Shown here: positions 24,135 through 36,415 of the stretch, one piece after another
How the letters are laid out: the number at the start of each line of letters is the position of its first letter
Numbering within the stretch: the stretch's first letter is position 1
NCBI GenBank assembly: GCA_963580455.1
Contig: OY756972.1
Coordinates: 11,423,001-11,487,000 of the forward strand
Source: Euonymus europaeus
Lineage: Eukaryota; Streptophyta; Magnoliopsida; Celastrales; Celastraceae
Length of the DNA stretch: 64,000 nt
Direction of reading: 5' to 3'
Translations under genes and position numbers: made by a program
The notes under the pieces: generated by a model
What the model was told of the DNA's origin: nothing
Database searches by the model: none
Seen by the model: only the letters and a program-made list of their open reading frames with translations

Positions 24135-25090
24135 TTGTACACCGATCGACTTTGATGGTCCGAAGTTGCTCTACTCTCTCTATGGAGGAGCTTTTAACGG
24201 TTTGGTCCATTTGTCATAGAAAGTTGGTGTTTTGGCATCGAAATAATCAATGAAGCTTAAACTCGTAAAATTTGACATATAAGAAGAATAAAAATTGTAC
24301 ACCGAGCAACTTTGATGGTCCGAAGTTGCTCAACTCTCTCTATGGAGGAGCTTTTAGCGGTTTTGTCCATTTGTCATAAAAGTTGGTGTTTTCGCATCGA
24401 AATAATTTATGTAGCTTATACTCTTAAAATTTGACATATAAGAACAATAAAAAGTGTACACCGAGCAACTTTGATGGTCCGAAGTTGCTCAACTCTCTCT
24501 ATGGAGGAGCTTTTAACGGTTTTGTCCATTTGTCATAGAAAGTTGGTTTTTAGCACCGAAATAATCTAGGAAGCTTATACTCTTAAAATTTGACATATAA
24601 GAACAATAAAAATTGTACACCGAGCAAGTTTGATGGTCCGAAGTTGCTCAACTCTCTATATGGAGAAGCTTTTAACTGTTTTGTCCGATTGTCATAGAAA
24701 GTTGGTGTTTTGGCATTGAAATAATCTAGGAAGCTTATACTCATAAAATTTGACATATAAGAACAATAAAAATTGTACATCGAGCAACTTTGATGGTCCA
24801 AATGTGCTCAACTCTCTCTATGGAGGAGCTTTTAACGGTTTTATCCATTTGTCGTAGAAAGTTGGTGTTTCGGAATCGAAATAATCTTGGAAACTTGTAT
24901 TAATAAAATTTTACATAGAAGAAAAATAAAAAGTGTACATAGAGGAACTTTGATGGTCCGAAGTTGCTCAACTCTCTCTATGGAGGTGCTTTAACAGTTT
25001 TGTCCATTTGTCATAAAAGTTGGTGTATTGGCATCGAAATAATCTATGAAGCTTATACTCATAAAATTTGACATATAAGAACAGTAAAAA
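24135..25090 (+). repeat. T-U-V-W-H-I hexamer leading into the Y family
   Basis: This first appearance of T, U, V and W matches 26847-27802 closely. U has TTTTCGCATCG and AATTTATGTAGC and is 159 bp. V has GGTTTTTAGCACC and is 159 bp. W has CTCTATATGG and GCATTGAAA. The H here has TTGTACATCG and CCAAATGTGC. I is 158 bp. The same six classes recur at 42639-43595. Confidence 0.87.
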
Positions 25091-28000
25091 GTGTACACCG
25101 AGCAACTTTGATGGTCCGAAGTTGCTCAACTCTCTCTATGGAGGAGCTTTTAACGGTTTTATCCGTTTGTCTTAGAAAGTTGGTGTTTTGGAATCGAAAT
25201 AATCTTGAAAGCTTGTATTAATAAAATTTTACATAGAAGAAAAGTAAAAAGTGTACATAGAGGAAATTTATTGATCCGAAGTTGCTCAACTCTCTCTATG
25301 GAGGAGCTTTTAGCGGTTTTGTCCATTTGTCATACAAGTTGGTGTTTTGGCATCGAAATAATCTATGAAGCTTATACTCATAAAATTTGACATATAAGAA
25401 CAATAAAAAGTGTACACCGAGCAACTTTGTTAGTCCGAAGTTGCTCAACTCTCTCTATGGAGGAGCTTTTAACGGTTTTGTCCATTTGTCATAGAAAGTT
25501 GGTATTTTGGCATCCAAATAATCTATGAAGCTTATACTCGTAAAATTTGACATATTAGAAAAATAAAAAGTGTACACGGAGCAACTTTGATGGTCCGAAG
25601 TTGCTCAATTCTCTCTATGGAGGAGCTTTTAATGATTTTCTCCATTTGTCATAGAAATTTGGTGTTTTGGCATCGAAATAATCTATGAATCTTATACTCA
25701 TAAAACTTGACATATAAGAACAATAAAAAATGTACACCGAGCAACTTTGATGGTCCGAAGTTGCTCAACTCTCTCTATAGAGGAGCTTTTAACGGTTTTG
25801 TCTATTTGTCATAGAAAGTTGGTGTTTTGGCATCGAAATAATCTAGAAGCTTATACTCTTAAAATTTGACATATAAGAACAATAAAAATTGTACACCGAG
25901 CAACTTTGATGGTCCGAAGTTGCTCAACTCTCTCTATGGAAGAGCATTTAACGGTTTTATCCATTTGTCATAGAAAGTTGGTGTTTTGGAATCGAAATAA
26001 TCTTGGAAGCTTGTATTAATAAAATTTTACATAGAAGAACAATAAAAATGTACAGAGAGGAACTTTGATGGTCCGAAGTTGCTCAACTCCCTCCATGGAG
26101 GAGCTTTTAGCGGTTTTGTCCATTTATCATAAAAGTTGGTGTTTTGGCATCGAAATAATCTATGAAGCTTATACTCATAAAATTTGACATATAAGAACAA
26201 TAAAAAGTGTACACCGAGCAACTTTGATAGTCCGAAGTTGCTCAACGCTCTCTATGGAGGAGCTTTTAACGGTTTTGTCCATTTGTCATAGAAAGTTGGT
26301 GTTTTAGCATCGAAATAATCTAGGAAGCTTATACTCTTAAAATTTGACATATAAGAACAATAAAAATTGTACACCGAGCAAGTTTGATGGTCCGAAGTTG
26401 CTCAACTCTCTCTATGGAGAAGCTTTTAACGGTTTTGTCCGATTGTCATAGAAAGTTGGTGTTTTGGCATTGAAATAATCTAGGAAGCTTATACTCTTAA
26501 AATTTGACATATAAGAACAATAAAAATTGTACACCGAGCAACTTTGATGGTCCGAAATTGCTCAACTCTCTCTATGGAGGAGCTTTTAGCGGTTTTGTCC
26601 ATATGTCATAGAAAGTTGGTGTTTTGTCGTCGAAATAATCTAGGAAGCTTATACTCTTAAAATTTGACATATAATAAGAATTAAAATTGTACACCGAGCG
26701 ACTTTGATGCTCCGAAGTTGCTCTACTCTCTCTATGGAGGAGCTTTTAAAGGTTTGGTCCATTTGTCATAGAAAGTTGGTGTTTTGGCATCGAAATAATC
26801 AATGAAGCCTAAACTCGTAAAATTTGACATATAAGAACAATAAAAATTGTACACCGAGCAACTTTGATGGTCCGAAGTTGCTCAACTCTCTCTATGGAGG
26901 AGCTTTTAACGGTTTGGTCCATTTGTCATAGAAAGTTGGTGTTTTGGCATCGAAATAATCAATGAAGCTTAAACTCGTAAAATTTGACATATAAGAAGAA
27001 TAAAAATTGTACACCGAGCAACTTTGATGGTCCGAAGTTGCTCAACTCTCTCTATGGAGGAGCTTTTAGCGGTTTTGTCCATTTGTCATAAAAGTTGGTG
27101 TTTTCGCATCGAAATAATTTATGTAGCTTATACTCTTAAAATTTGACATATAAGAACAATAAAAAGTGTACACCGAGCAACTTTGATGGTCCGAAGTTGC
27201 TCAACTCTCTCTATGGAGGAGCTTTTAACGGTTTTGTCCATTTGTCATAGAAAGTTGGTTTTTAGCACCGAAATAATCTAGGAAGCTTATACTCTTAAAA
27301 TTTGACATATAAGAACAATAAAAATTGTACACCGAGCAAGTTTGATGGTCCGAAGTTGCTCAACTCTCTATATGGAGAAGCTTTTAACGGTTTTGTCCGA
27401 TTGTCATAGAAAGTTGGTGTTTTGGCATTGAAATAATCTAGGAAGCTTATACTCATAAAATTTGACATATAAGAACAATAAAAATTGTACATCGAGCAAC
27501 TTTGATGGTCCAAATGTGCTCAACTCTCTCTATGGAGGAGCTTTTAACGGTTTTATCCATTTGTCGTAGAAAGTTGGTGTTTCGGAATCGAAATAATCTT
27601 GGAAACTTGTATTAATAAAATTTTACATAGAAGAAAAATAAAAAGTGTACATAGAGGAACTTTGATGGTCCGAAGTTGCTCAACTCTCTCTATGGAGGTG
27701 CTTTAACGGTTTTGTCCATTTGTCATAAAAGTTGGTGTATTGGCATCGAAATATTCTATGAAGCTTATACTCATAAAATTTGACATATAAGAACAGTAAA
27801 AAGTGTACACCGAGCAACTTTGATGGTCCGAATTTGCTCAACTCTCTCTATGGAGGAGCTTTTAACGGTTTTGTCCATTTGTCATAGAAAGTTTGTGTTT
27901 TGGCATCGAAATCATCTAAGAAGCTTATACTCTTAAAATTTGACATATAAGAACAATAAAAATTGTACACCGAGCAACTTTGATGGTCCGAAGTTGCTCA

Positions 28001-28280
28001 ACTCTCTCTATGGAGGAGCTTTTAACGGTTTTATCCATTTGTCGTAGAAAGTTGGTGTTTCGGAATCGAAATAATCTTGGAAACTTGTATTAATAAAATT
28101 TTACATAGAAGAAAAATAAAAAGTGTACATAGAGGAACTTTGATGGTCCGAAGTTGCTCAACTCTCTCTATGGAAGTGCTTTAACAGTTTTGTCCATTTG
28201 TCATAAAAGTTGGTGTATTGGCATCGAAATAATCTATGAAGCTTATACTCATAAAATTTGACATATAAGAACAGTAAAAA
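25091..28280 (+). repeat. Y-family HOR, 20-mer (3190 bp)
   Basis: Order is Y-J2-K-L-M-N-O-P-W-S-T-T-U-V-W-H-I-A-H3-I. Y has TTGTCTTAG, CTTGAAAGC and GAAAAGTAAAA. J2 (25251) is 159 bp and carries AAATTTATTGATCC. P now ends like E (TAGCATCG, CTCTTAAAATTTG) rather than with the TTTAAAATATAAG of the earlier blocks. The unit ends at an I followed directly by the next Y at 28281. Confidence 0.9.
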
Positions 28281-30196
28281 GTGTACACCGAGCAACTTTG
28301 ATGGTCCGAAGTTGCTCAACTCTCTCTATGGAGGAGCTTTTAACGGTTTTATCCATTTGTCTTAGAAAGTTGGTGTTTTGGAATCGAAATAATCTTGAAA
28401 GCTTGTATTAATAAAATTTTACGTAGAAGAAAAGTAAAAAGTGTACATAGAGGAAATTTATTGATCCGAAGTTGCTCAACTCTCTCTATGGAGGAGCTTT
28501 TAGCGGTTTTGTCCATTTGTCATACAAGTTGGTGTTTTGGCATCGAAATAATCTATGAAGCTTATACTCATAAAATTTGACATATAAGAACAATAAAAAG
28601 TGTACACCGAGCAACTTTGTTAGTCCGAAGTTGCTCAACTCTCTCTATGGAGGAGCTTTTAACGGTTTTGTCCATTTGTCATAGAAAGTTGGTATTTTGG
28701 CATCCAAATAATCTATGAAGCTTATACTCGTAAAATTTGACATATTAGAAAAATAAAAAGTGTACACGGAGCAAATTTGATGGTCCGAAGTTGCTCAATT
28801 CTCTCTATGGAAGAGCTTTTAATGATTTTCTCCATTTGTCATAGAAATTTGGTGTTTTGGCATCGAAATAATCTATGAATCTTATACTCATAAAACTTGA
28901 CATATAAGAACAATAAAAAATGTACACCGAGCAACTTTGATGGTCCGAAGTTGCTCAACTCTCTCTATAGAGGAGCTTTTAACGGTTTTGTCTATTTGTC
29001 ATAGAAAGTTGGTGTTTTGGCATCGAAATAATCTAGAAGCTTATACTCTTAAAATTTGACATATAAGAACAATAAAAATTGTACACCGAGCAACTTTGAT
29101 GGTCCGAAGTTGCTCAACTCTCTCTATGGAAGAGCATTTAACGGTTTTATCCATTTGTCATAGAAAGTTGGTGTTTTGGAATCGAAATAATCTTGGAAGC
29201 TTGTATTAATAAAATTTTACATAGAAGAACAATAAAAATGTACAGAGAGGAACTTTGATGGTCCGAAGTTGCTCAACTCCCTCCATGGAGGAGCTTTTAG
29301 CGGTTTTGTCCATTTATCATAAAAGTTGGTGTTTTGGCATCGAAATAATCTATGAAGCTTATACTCATAAAATTTGACATATAAGAACAATAAAAAGTGT
29401 ACACCGAGCAACTTTGATAGTCCGAAGTTGCTCAACGCTCTCTATGGAGGAGCTTTTAACGGTTTTGTCCATTTGTCATAGAAAGTTGGTGTTTTAGCAT
29501 CGAAATAATCTAGGAAGCTTATACTCTTAAAATTTGACATATAAGAACAATAAAAATTGTACACCGAGCAAGTTTGATGGTCCGAAGTTGCTCAACTCTC
29601 TCTATGGAGAAGCTTTTAACGGTTTTGTCCGATTGTCATAGAAAGTTGGTGTTTTGGCATTGAAATAATCTAGGAAGCTTATACTCTTAAAATTTGACAT
29701 ATAAGAACAATAAAAATTGTACACCGAGCAACTTTGATGGTCCGAAATTGCTCAACTCTCTCTATGGAGGAGCTTTTAGCGGTTTTATCCATATGTCATT
29801 GAAAGTTGGTGTTTTGTCGTCGAAATAATCTAGGAAGCTTATACTCTTAAAATTTGACATATAATAGGAATAAAAATTGTACACCGAGCAACTTTGATGG
29901 TCCGAAGTTGCTCTACTCTCTCTATGGAGGAGCTTTTAACGGTTTGGTCCATTTGTCATAGAAAGTTGGTGTTTTGGCATCGAAATAATCAATGAAGCTT
30001 AAACTCGTAAAATTTGACATATAAGAACAATAAAAATTGTACACCGAGCAACTTTGATGGTCCGAAGTTGCTCAACTCTCTCTATGGAGGAGCTCTTAAC
30101 GGTTTGGTCCATTTGTCATAGAAAGTTGGTGTTTTGGCATCGAAATAATCAATGAAGCTTATACTCATAAAATTTGACATATAAGAACAGTAAAAA
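28281..30196 (+). repeat. Y-family HOR, 12-mer copy 1 (1916 bp)
   Basis: Order is Y-J2-K-L-M-N-O-P-W-S-T-T/I. Compared with the 20-mer at 25091, the eight monomers U-V-W-H-I-A-H3-I are missing. The last monomer (30037-30196) begins as T, with AATCAATG, and ends with CTTATACTCATAAAATTTG and ACAGTAAAAA as in I, so the deletion joined T to I in register. Confidence 0.9.
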
Positions 30197-32111
30197 GTGT
30201 ACACCGAGCAACTTTGATGGTCCGAAGTTGCTCAACTCTCTCTATGGAGGAGCTTTTAACGGTTTTATCCATTTGTCTTAGAAAGTTGGTGTTTTGGAAT
30301 CGAAATAATCTTGAAAGCTTGTATTAATAAAATTTTACATAGAAGAAAAGTAAAAAGTGTACAAAGAGGAAATTTATTGATCCGAAGTTGCTCAATTCTC
30401 TATGGAGGAGCTTTTAGCGGTTTTGTCCATTTGTCATACAAGTTGGTGTTTTGGCATCGAAATAATCTATGAAGCTTATACTCATAAAATTTGACATATA
30501 AGAACAATAAAAAGTGTACACCGAGCAACTTTGTTAGTCCGAAGTTGCTCAACTCTCTCTATGGAGGAGCTTTTAACGGTTTTGTCCATTTGTCATAGAA
30601 AGTTGGTATTTTGGCATCCAAATAATCTATGAAGCTTATACTCGTAAAATTTGACATATTAGAAAAATAAAAAGTGTACACGGAGCAACTTTGATGGTCC
30701 GAAGTTGCTCAATTCTCTCTATGGAGGAGCTTTTAATGATTTTCTCCATTTGTCATAGAAATTTGGTGTTTTGGCATCGAAATAATCTATGAATCTTATA
30801 CTCATAAAACTTGACATATAAGAACAATAAAAAATGTACACCGAGCAACTTTGATGGTCCGAAGTTGCTCAACTCTCTCTATAGAGGAGCTTTTAACGGT
30901 TTTGTCTATTTGTCATAGAAAGTTGGTGTTTTGGCATCGAAATAATCTAGAAGCTTATACTCTTAAAATTTGACATATAAGAACAATAAAAATTGTACAC
31001 CGAGCAACTTTGATGGTCCGAAGTTGCTCAACTCTCTCCATGGAAGAGCATTTAACGGTTTTATCCATTTGTCATAGAAAGTTGGTGTTTTGGAATCGAA
31101 ATAATCTTGGAAGCTTGTATTAATAAAATTTTACATAGAATAACAATAAAAATGTACAGAGAGGAACTTTGATGGTCCGAAGTTGCTCAACTCCCTCTAT
31201 GGAGGAGCTTTTAGCGGTTTTGTCCATTTATCATAAAAGTTGGTGTTTTGGCATCGAAATAATCTATGAAGCTTATACTCATAAAATTTGACATATAAGA
31301 ACAATAAAAAGTGTACACCGAGCAACTTTGATAGTCCGAAGTTGCTCAACGCTCTCTATGGAGGAGCTTTTAACGGTTTTGTCCATTTGTCATAGAAAGT
31401 TGGTGTTTTAGCATCGAAATAATCTAGGAAGCTTATACTCTTAAAATTTGACATATAAGAACAATAAAAATTGTACACCGAGCAAGTTTGATGGTCCGAA
31501 GTTGCTCAACTCTCTCTATGGAGAAGCTTTTAACGGTTTTGTCCGATTGTCATAGAAAGTTGGTGTTTTGGCATTGAAATAATCTAGGAAGCTTATACTC
31601 TTAAAATTTGACATATAAGAACAATAAAAATTGTACACCGAGCAACTTTGATGGTCCGAAATTGCTCAACTCTCTCTATGGAGGAGCTTTTAGCGGTTTT
31701 GTCCATTTGTCATAGAAAGTTGGTGTTTTGTCGTCGAAATAATCTAGGAAGCTTATACTCCTAAAATTTGACATATAATAGGAATAAAAATTGTACACCG
31801 AGCGACTTTGATGGTCCGAAGTTGCTCTACTCTCTCTATGGAGGAGCTTTTAACGGTTTGGTCCATTTGTCATAGAAAGTTGGTGTTTTGGCATCGAAAT
31901 AATCAATGAAGCTTAAACTCGTAAAATTTGACATATAAGAACAATAAAAATTGTACACCGAGCAACTTTGATGGTCCGAAGTTGCTCAACTCTCTCTATG
32001 GAGGAGCTGTTAACGGTTTGGTCCATTTTGTCATAGAAAGTTGGTGTTTTGGCATCGAAATAATCAATGAAGCTTATACTCATAAAATTTGACATATAAG
32101 AACAGTAAAAA
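30197..32111 (+). repeat. Y-family HOR, 12-mer copy 2 (1915 bp)
   Basis: This copy has the same 12 classes and the same T/I hybrid end as 28281-30196, so the deleted unit was itself amplified. J2 (30357) is 157 bp: besides its usual one-base loss it lost a TC pair in CAATTCTCTATGG. The T/I monomer is 161 bp (CCATTTTGTC). N ends with AGAATAACAATAAA. Confidence 0.9.
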
Positions 32112-33385
32112 GTGTACACCGAGCAACTTTGATGGTCCGAAGTTGCTCAACTCTCTCTATGGAGGAGCTTTTAACGGTTTTATCCATTTGTCTTTGAAAG
32201 TTGGTGTTTTGGAATCGAAATAATCTTGAAAGCTTGTATTAATAAAATTTTACATAGAAGAAAAGTAAAAAGTGTACAAAGAGGAAATTTATTGATCCGA
32301 AGTTGCTCAATTCTCTATGGAGGAGCTTTTAGCGGTTTTGTCCATTTGACATACAAGTTGGTGTTTTGGCATCGAAATAATCTATGAAGCTTATTCTCAT
32401 AAAATTTGACATATAAGAACAATAAAAAGTGTACACCGAGCAACTTTATTAGTCCGAAGTTGCTCAACTCTCTCTATGGAGGAGCTTTTAACGGTTTTGT
32501 CCATTTGTCATAGAAAGTTGGTATTTTGGCATCCAAATAATCTATGAAGCTTATACTCATAAAATTTGACATATTAGAAAAATAAAAAGTGTACACGGAG
32601 CAACTTTGATGGTCCGAAGTTGCTCAATTCTCTCTATGGAGGAGCTTTTAATGATTTTCTCCATTTGTCATAGAAATTTGGTGTTTTCGCATCGAAATAA
32701 TCTATGAATCTTATACTCATAAAACTTGACATATAAGAACAATAAAAAATGTACACCGAGCAACTTTGATGGTCCGAAGTTGCTCAACTCTCTCTATAGA
32801 GGAGCTTTTAACGGTTTTGTCTATTTGTCATAGAAAGTTGGTGTTTTGGCATCGAAATAATCTAGAAGCTTATACTCTTAAAATTTGACATATAAGAACA
32901 ATAAAAATTGTACACCGAGCAACTTTGATGGTCCGAAGTTGCTCAACTCTCTCTATGGTAGAGCATTTAACGGTTTTATCCATTTGTCATAGAAAGTTGG
33001 TGTTTTGGAATCGAAATAATCTTGGAAGCTTGTATTAATAAAATTTTACATAGAAGAACAATAAAAATGTACAGAGAGGAACTTTGATGGTCCGAAGTTG
33101 CTCAACTCCCTCCATGGAGGAGCTTTTAGCGGTTTTGTCCATTTATCATAAAAGTTGGTGTTTTGGCATCGAAATAATCTATGAAGCTTATACTCATAAA
33201 ATTTGACATATAAGAACAATAAAAAGTGTACACCGAGCAACTTTGATAGTCCGAAGTTGCTCAACGCTCTCTATGGAGGAGCTTTTAACGGTTTTGTCCA
33301 TTTGTCATAGAAAGTTGGTGTTTTAGCATCGAAATAATCTAGGAAGCTTATACTCTTAAAATTTGACATATAAGAACAATAAAAA
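32112..33385 (+). repeat. Y-J2-K-L-M-N-O-P core (8 monomers)
   Basis: This is the opening of a third unit. J2 at 32272 is again 157 bp, with the same TC loss as the copy at 30357, so the two descend from one duplication. K has TTATTAGTCC. Instead of W-S-T following P, the array passes into W/L hybrids at 33386. Confidence 0.88.
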
Positions 33386-34979
33386 TTGTACACCGAGCAA
33401 GTTTGATGGTCCGAAGTTGCTCAACTCTCTCTATGGAGAAGCTTTTAATGATTTTCTCCATTTGTCATAGAAATTTGGTGTTTTGGCATCGAAATAATCT
33501 ATGAATCTTATACTCATAAAACTTGACATATAAGAACAATAAAAAATGTACACCGAGCAACTTTGATGGTCCGAAGTTGCTCAACTCTCTCTATAGAGGA
33601 GCTTTTAACGGTTTTGTCTATTTGTCATAGAAAGTTGGTGTTTTGGCATCGAAATAATCTAGAAGCTTATACTCTTAAAATTTGACATATAAGAACAATA
33701 AAAATTGTACACCGAGCAACTTTGATGGTCCGAAGTTGCTCAACTCTCTCTATGGAAGAGCATTTAACGGTTTTATCCATTTGTCATAGAAAGTTGGTGT
33801 TTTGGAATCGAAATAATCTTGGAAGCTTGTATTAATAAAATTTTACATAGAAGAACAATAAAAATGTACAGAGAGGAACTTTGATGGTCCGAAGTTGCTC
33901 AACTCCCTCTATGGAGGAGCTTTTAGCGGTTTTGTCCATTTATCATAAAAGTTGGTGTTTTGGCATCGAAATAATCTATGAAGCTTATACTCATAAAATT
34001 TGACATATAAGAACAATAAAAAGTGTACACCGAGCAACTTTGATAGTCCGAAGTTGCTCAACGCTCTCTATGGAGGAGCTTTTAACGGTTTTGTCCATTT
34101 GTCATAGAAAGTTGGTGTTTTAGCATCGAAATAATCTAGGAAGCTTATACTCTTAAAATTTGACATATAAGAACAATAAAAATTGTACACCGAGCAAGTT
34201 TGATGGTCCGAAGTTGCTCAACTCTCTCTATGGAGAAGCTTTTAATGATTTTCTCCATTTGTCATAGAAATTTGGTGTTTTGGCATCGAAATAATCTATG
34301 AATCTTATACTCATAAAACTTGACATATAAGAACAATAAAAAATGTACACCGAGCAACTTTGATGGTCCGAAGTTGCTCAACTCTCTCTATAGAGGAGCT
34401 TTTAACGGTTTTGTCTATTTGTCATAGAAAGTTGGTGTTTTGGCATCAAAATAATCTAGAAGCTTATACTCTTAAAATTTGACATATAAGAACAATAAAA
34501 ATTGTACACCGAGCAACTTTGATGGTCCGAAGTTGCTCAACTCTCTCTATGGAAGAGCATTTAACGGTTTTATCCATTTGTCATAGAAAGTTGGTGTTTT
34601 GGAATCGAAATAATCTTGGAAGCTTGTATTAATAAAATTTTACATAGAAGAACAATAAAAATGTACAGAGAGGAACTTTGATGGTCCGAAGTTGCTCAAC
34701 TCCCTCTATGGAGGAGCTTTTAGCGGTTTTGTCCATTTATCATAAAAGTTGGTATTTTATCATCGAAATAATCTATGAAGCTTATACTCATAAAATTTGA
34801 CATATAAGAACAATAAAAAGTGTACACCGAGCAACTTTGATAGTCCGAAATTGCTCAACGCTCTCTATGGAGGAGCTTTTAACGGTTTTGTCCATTTGTC
34901 ATAGAAAGTTGGTGTTTTAGCATCGAAATAATCTAGGAAGCTTATACTCTTAAAATTTGACATATAAGAACAATAAAAA
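33386..34979 (+). repeat. Two copies of a W/L-M-N-O-P 5-mer (797 bp each)
   Basis: The monomers at 33386 and 34183 start as W (GAGCAAGTTTG, GGAGAAGCTTTTAA) and change to L (TGATTTTCTCC, GAATCTTATACTC, AAACTTG). Each is followed by M-N-O-P. This is the outcome expected when a W in one copy pairs with an L in another and crosses over. Both junctions look the same, so either the product was duplicated or the event was copied. M is 159 and O is 158 bp in both. Confidence 0.9.
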
Positions 34980-36415
34980 TTGTACACCGAGCAAGTTTGA
35001 TGGTCCGAAGTTGCTCAACTCTCTCTATGGAGAAGCTTTTAACGGTTTTGTCCGATTGTCATAGAAAGTTGGTGTTTTGGCATTGAAATAATCTAGGAAG
35101 CTTATACTCTTAAAATTTGACATATAAGAACAATAAAAATTGTACACCGAGCAACTTTGATGGTCCGAAATTGCTCAACTCTCTCTATGGAGGAGCTTTT
35201 AGCGGTTTTGTCCATATGTCATAGAAAGTTGGTGTTTTGTCGTCGAAATAATCTAGGAAGCTTATACTCTTAAAATTTGACATATAATAAGAATTAAAAT
35301 TGTACACCGAGCGACTTTGATGCTCCGAAGTTGCTCTACTCTCTCTATGGAGGAGCTTTTAAAGGTTTGGTCCATTTGTCATAGAAAGTTGGTGTTTTGG
35401 CATCGAAATAATCAATGAAGCTTAAACTCGTAAAATTTGACATATAAGAACAATAAAAATTGTACACCGAGCAACTTTGATGGTCCGAAGTTGCTCAACT
35501 CTCTCTATGGAGGAGCTTTTAACGGTTTGGTCCATTTGTCATAGAAAGTTGGTGTTTTGGCATCGAAATAATCAATGAAGCTTAAACTCGTAAAATTTGA
35601 CATATAAGAACAATAAAAATTGTACACCGAGCAACTTTGATGGTCCGAAGTTGCTCAACTCTCTCTATGGAGGAGCTTTTAGCGGTTTTGTCCGTTTGTC
35701 ATAAAAGTTGGTGTTTTCGCATCGAAATAATTTATGTAGCTTATACTCTTAAAATTTGACATATAAGAACAATAAAAAGTGTACACCGAGCAACTTTGAT
35801 GGTCCGAAGTTGCTCAACTCTCTCTATGGAGGAGCTTTTAACGGTTTTGTCCATTTGTCATAGAAAGTTGGTTTTTAGCACCGAAATAATCTAGGAAGCT
35901 TATACTCTTAAAATTTGACATATAAGAACAATAAAAATTGTACAACGAGCAAGTTTGATGGTCCGAAGTTGCTCAACTCTCTATATGGAGAAGCTTTTAA
36001 CGGTTTTGTCCGATTGTCATAGAAAGTTGGTGTTTTGGCATCGAAATCATCTAAGAAGCTTATACTCTTAAAATTTGACATATAAGAACAATAAAAATTG
36101 TACACCGAGCAACTTTGATGGTCCGAAGTTGCTCAACTCTCTCTATGGAGGAGCTTTTAACGGTTTTATCCATTTGTCGTAGAAAGTTGGTGTTTCGGAA
36201 TCGAAATAATCTTGGAAACTTGTATTAATAAAATTTCACATAGAAGAAAAATAAAAAGTGTACATAGAGGAACTTTGAGGGTCCGAAGTTGCTCAACTCT
36301 CTCTATGGAGGTGCTTTAACAGTTTTGTCCATTTGTCATAAAAGTTGGTGTATTGGCATCGAAATAATCTATGAAGCTTATACTCATAAAATTTGACATA
36401 TAAGAACAGTAAAAA
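34980..36415 (+). repeat. W-S-T-T-U-V-(W/A)-H3-I (9 monomers)
   Basis: This resumes the 20-mer order after the W/L duplication. T at 35300 has the GCGACTTTGATGCTCC variant also found at 26687. The monomer at 35938 begins as W (CTATATGG, CCGATTG) and ends as A (GCATCGAAATCATCTAAG), skipping H-I and the start of A. It contains an unusual TACAACGAGC start. I (36258) is 158 bp. Confidence 0.88.

Noticed and set aside
24583..24801. Reverse 64-81-codon open frames at 24583, 26027, 27295, 29217, 33046, 43087, 43518 and others
   Set aside because: They are chance open frames in the V-W, O-P and W-type monomers. They have no recognisable domain and vary with monomer class.
25205..25390. A forward 61-codon open frame, repeated almost unchanged at 28395, 36530, 39402, 44666 and 62277, with variants at 48850, 49329, 50928, 51567, 52205 and 60843
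   Set aside because: It runs across the junction of two satellite monomers (Y-J2, X2-X3 or N-O) and recurs only because those monomers do. The frame shifts from one monomer to the next, there is no flanking gene structure, and changes do not favour third positions.
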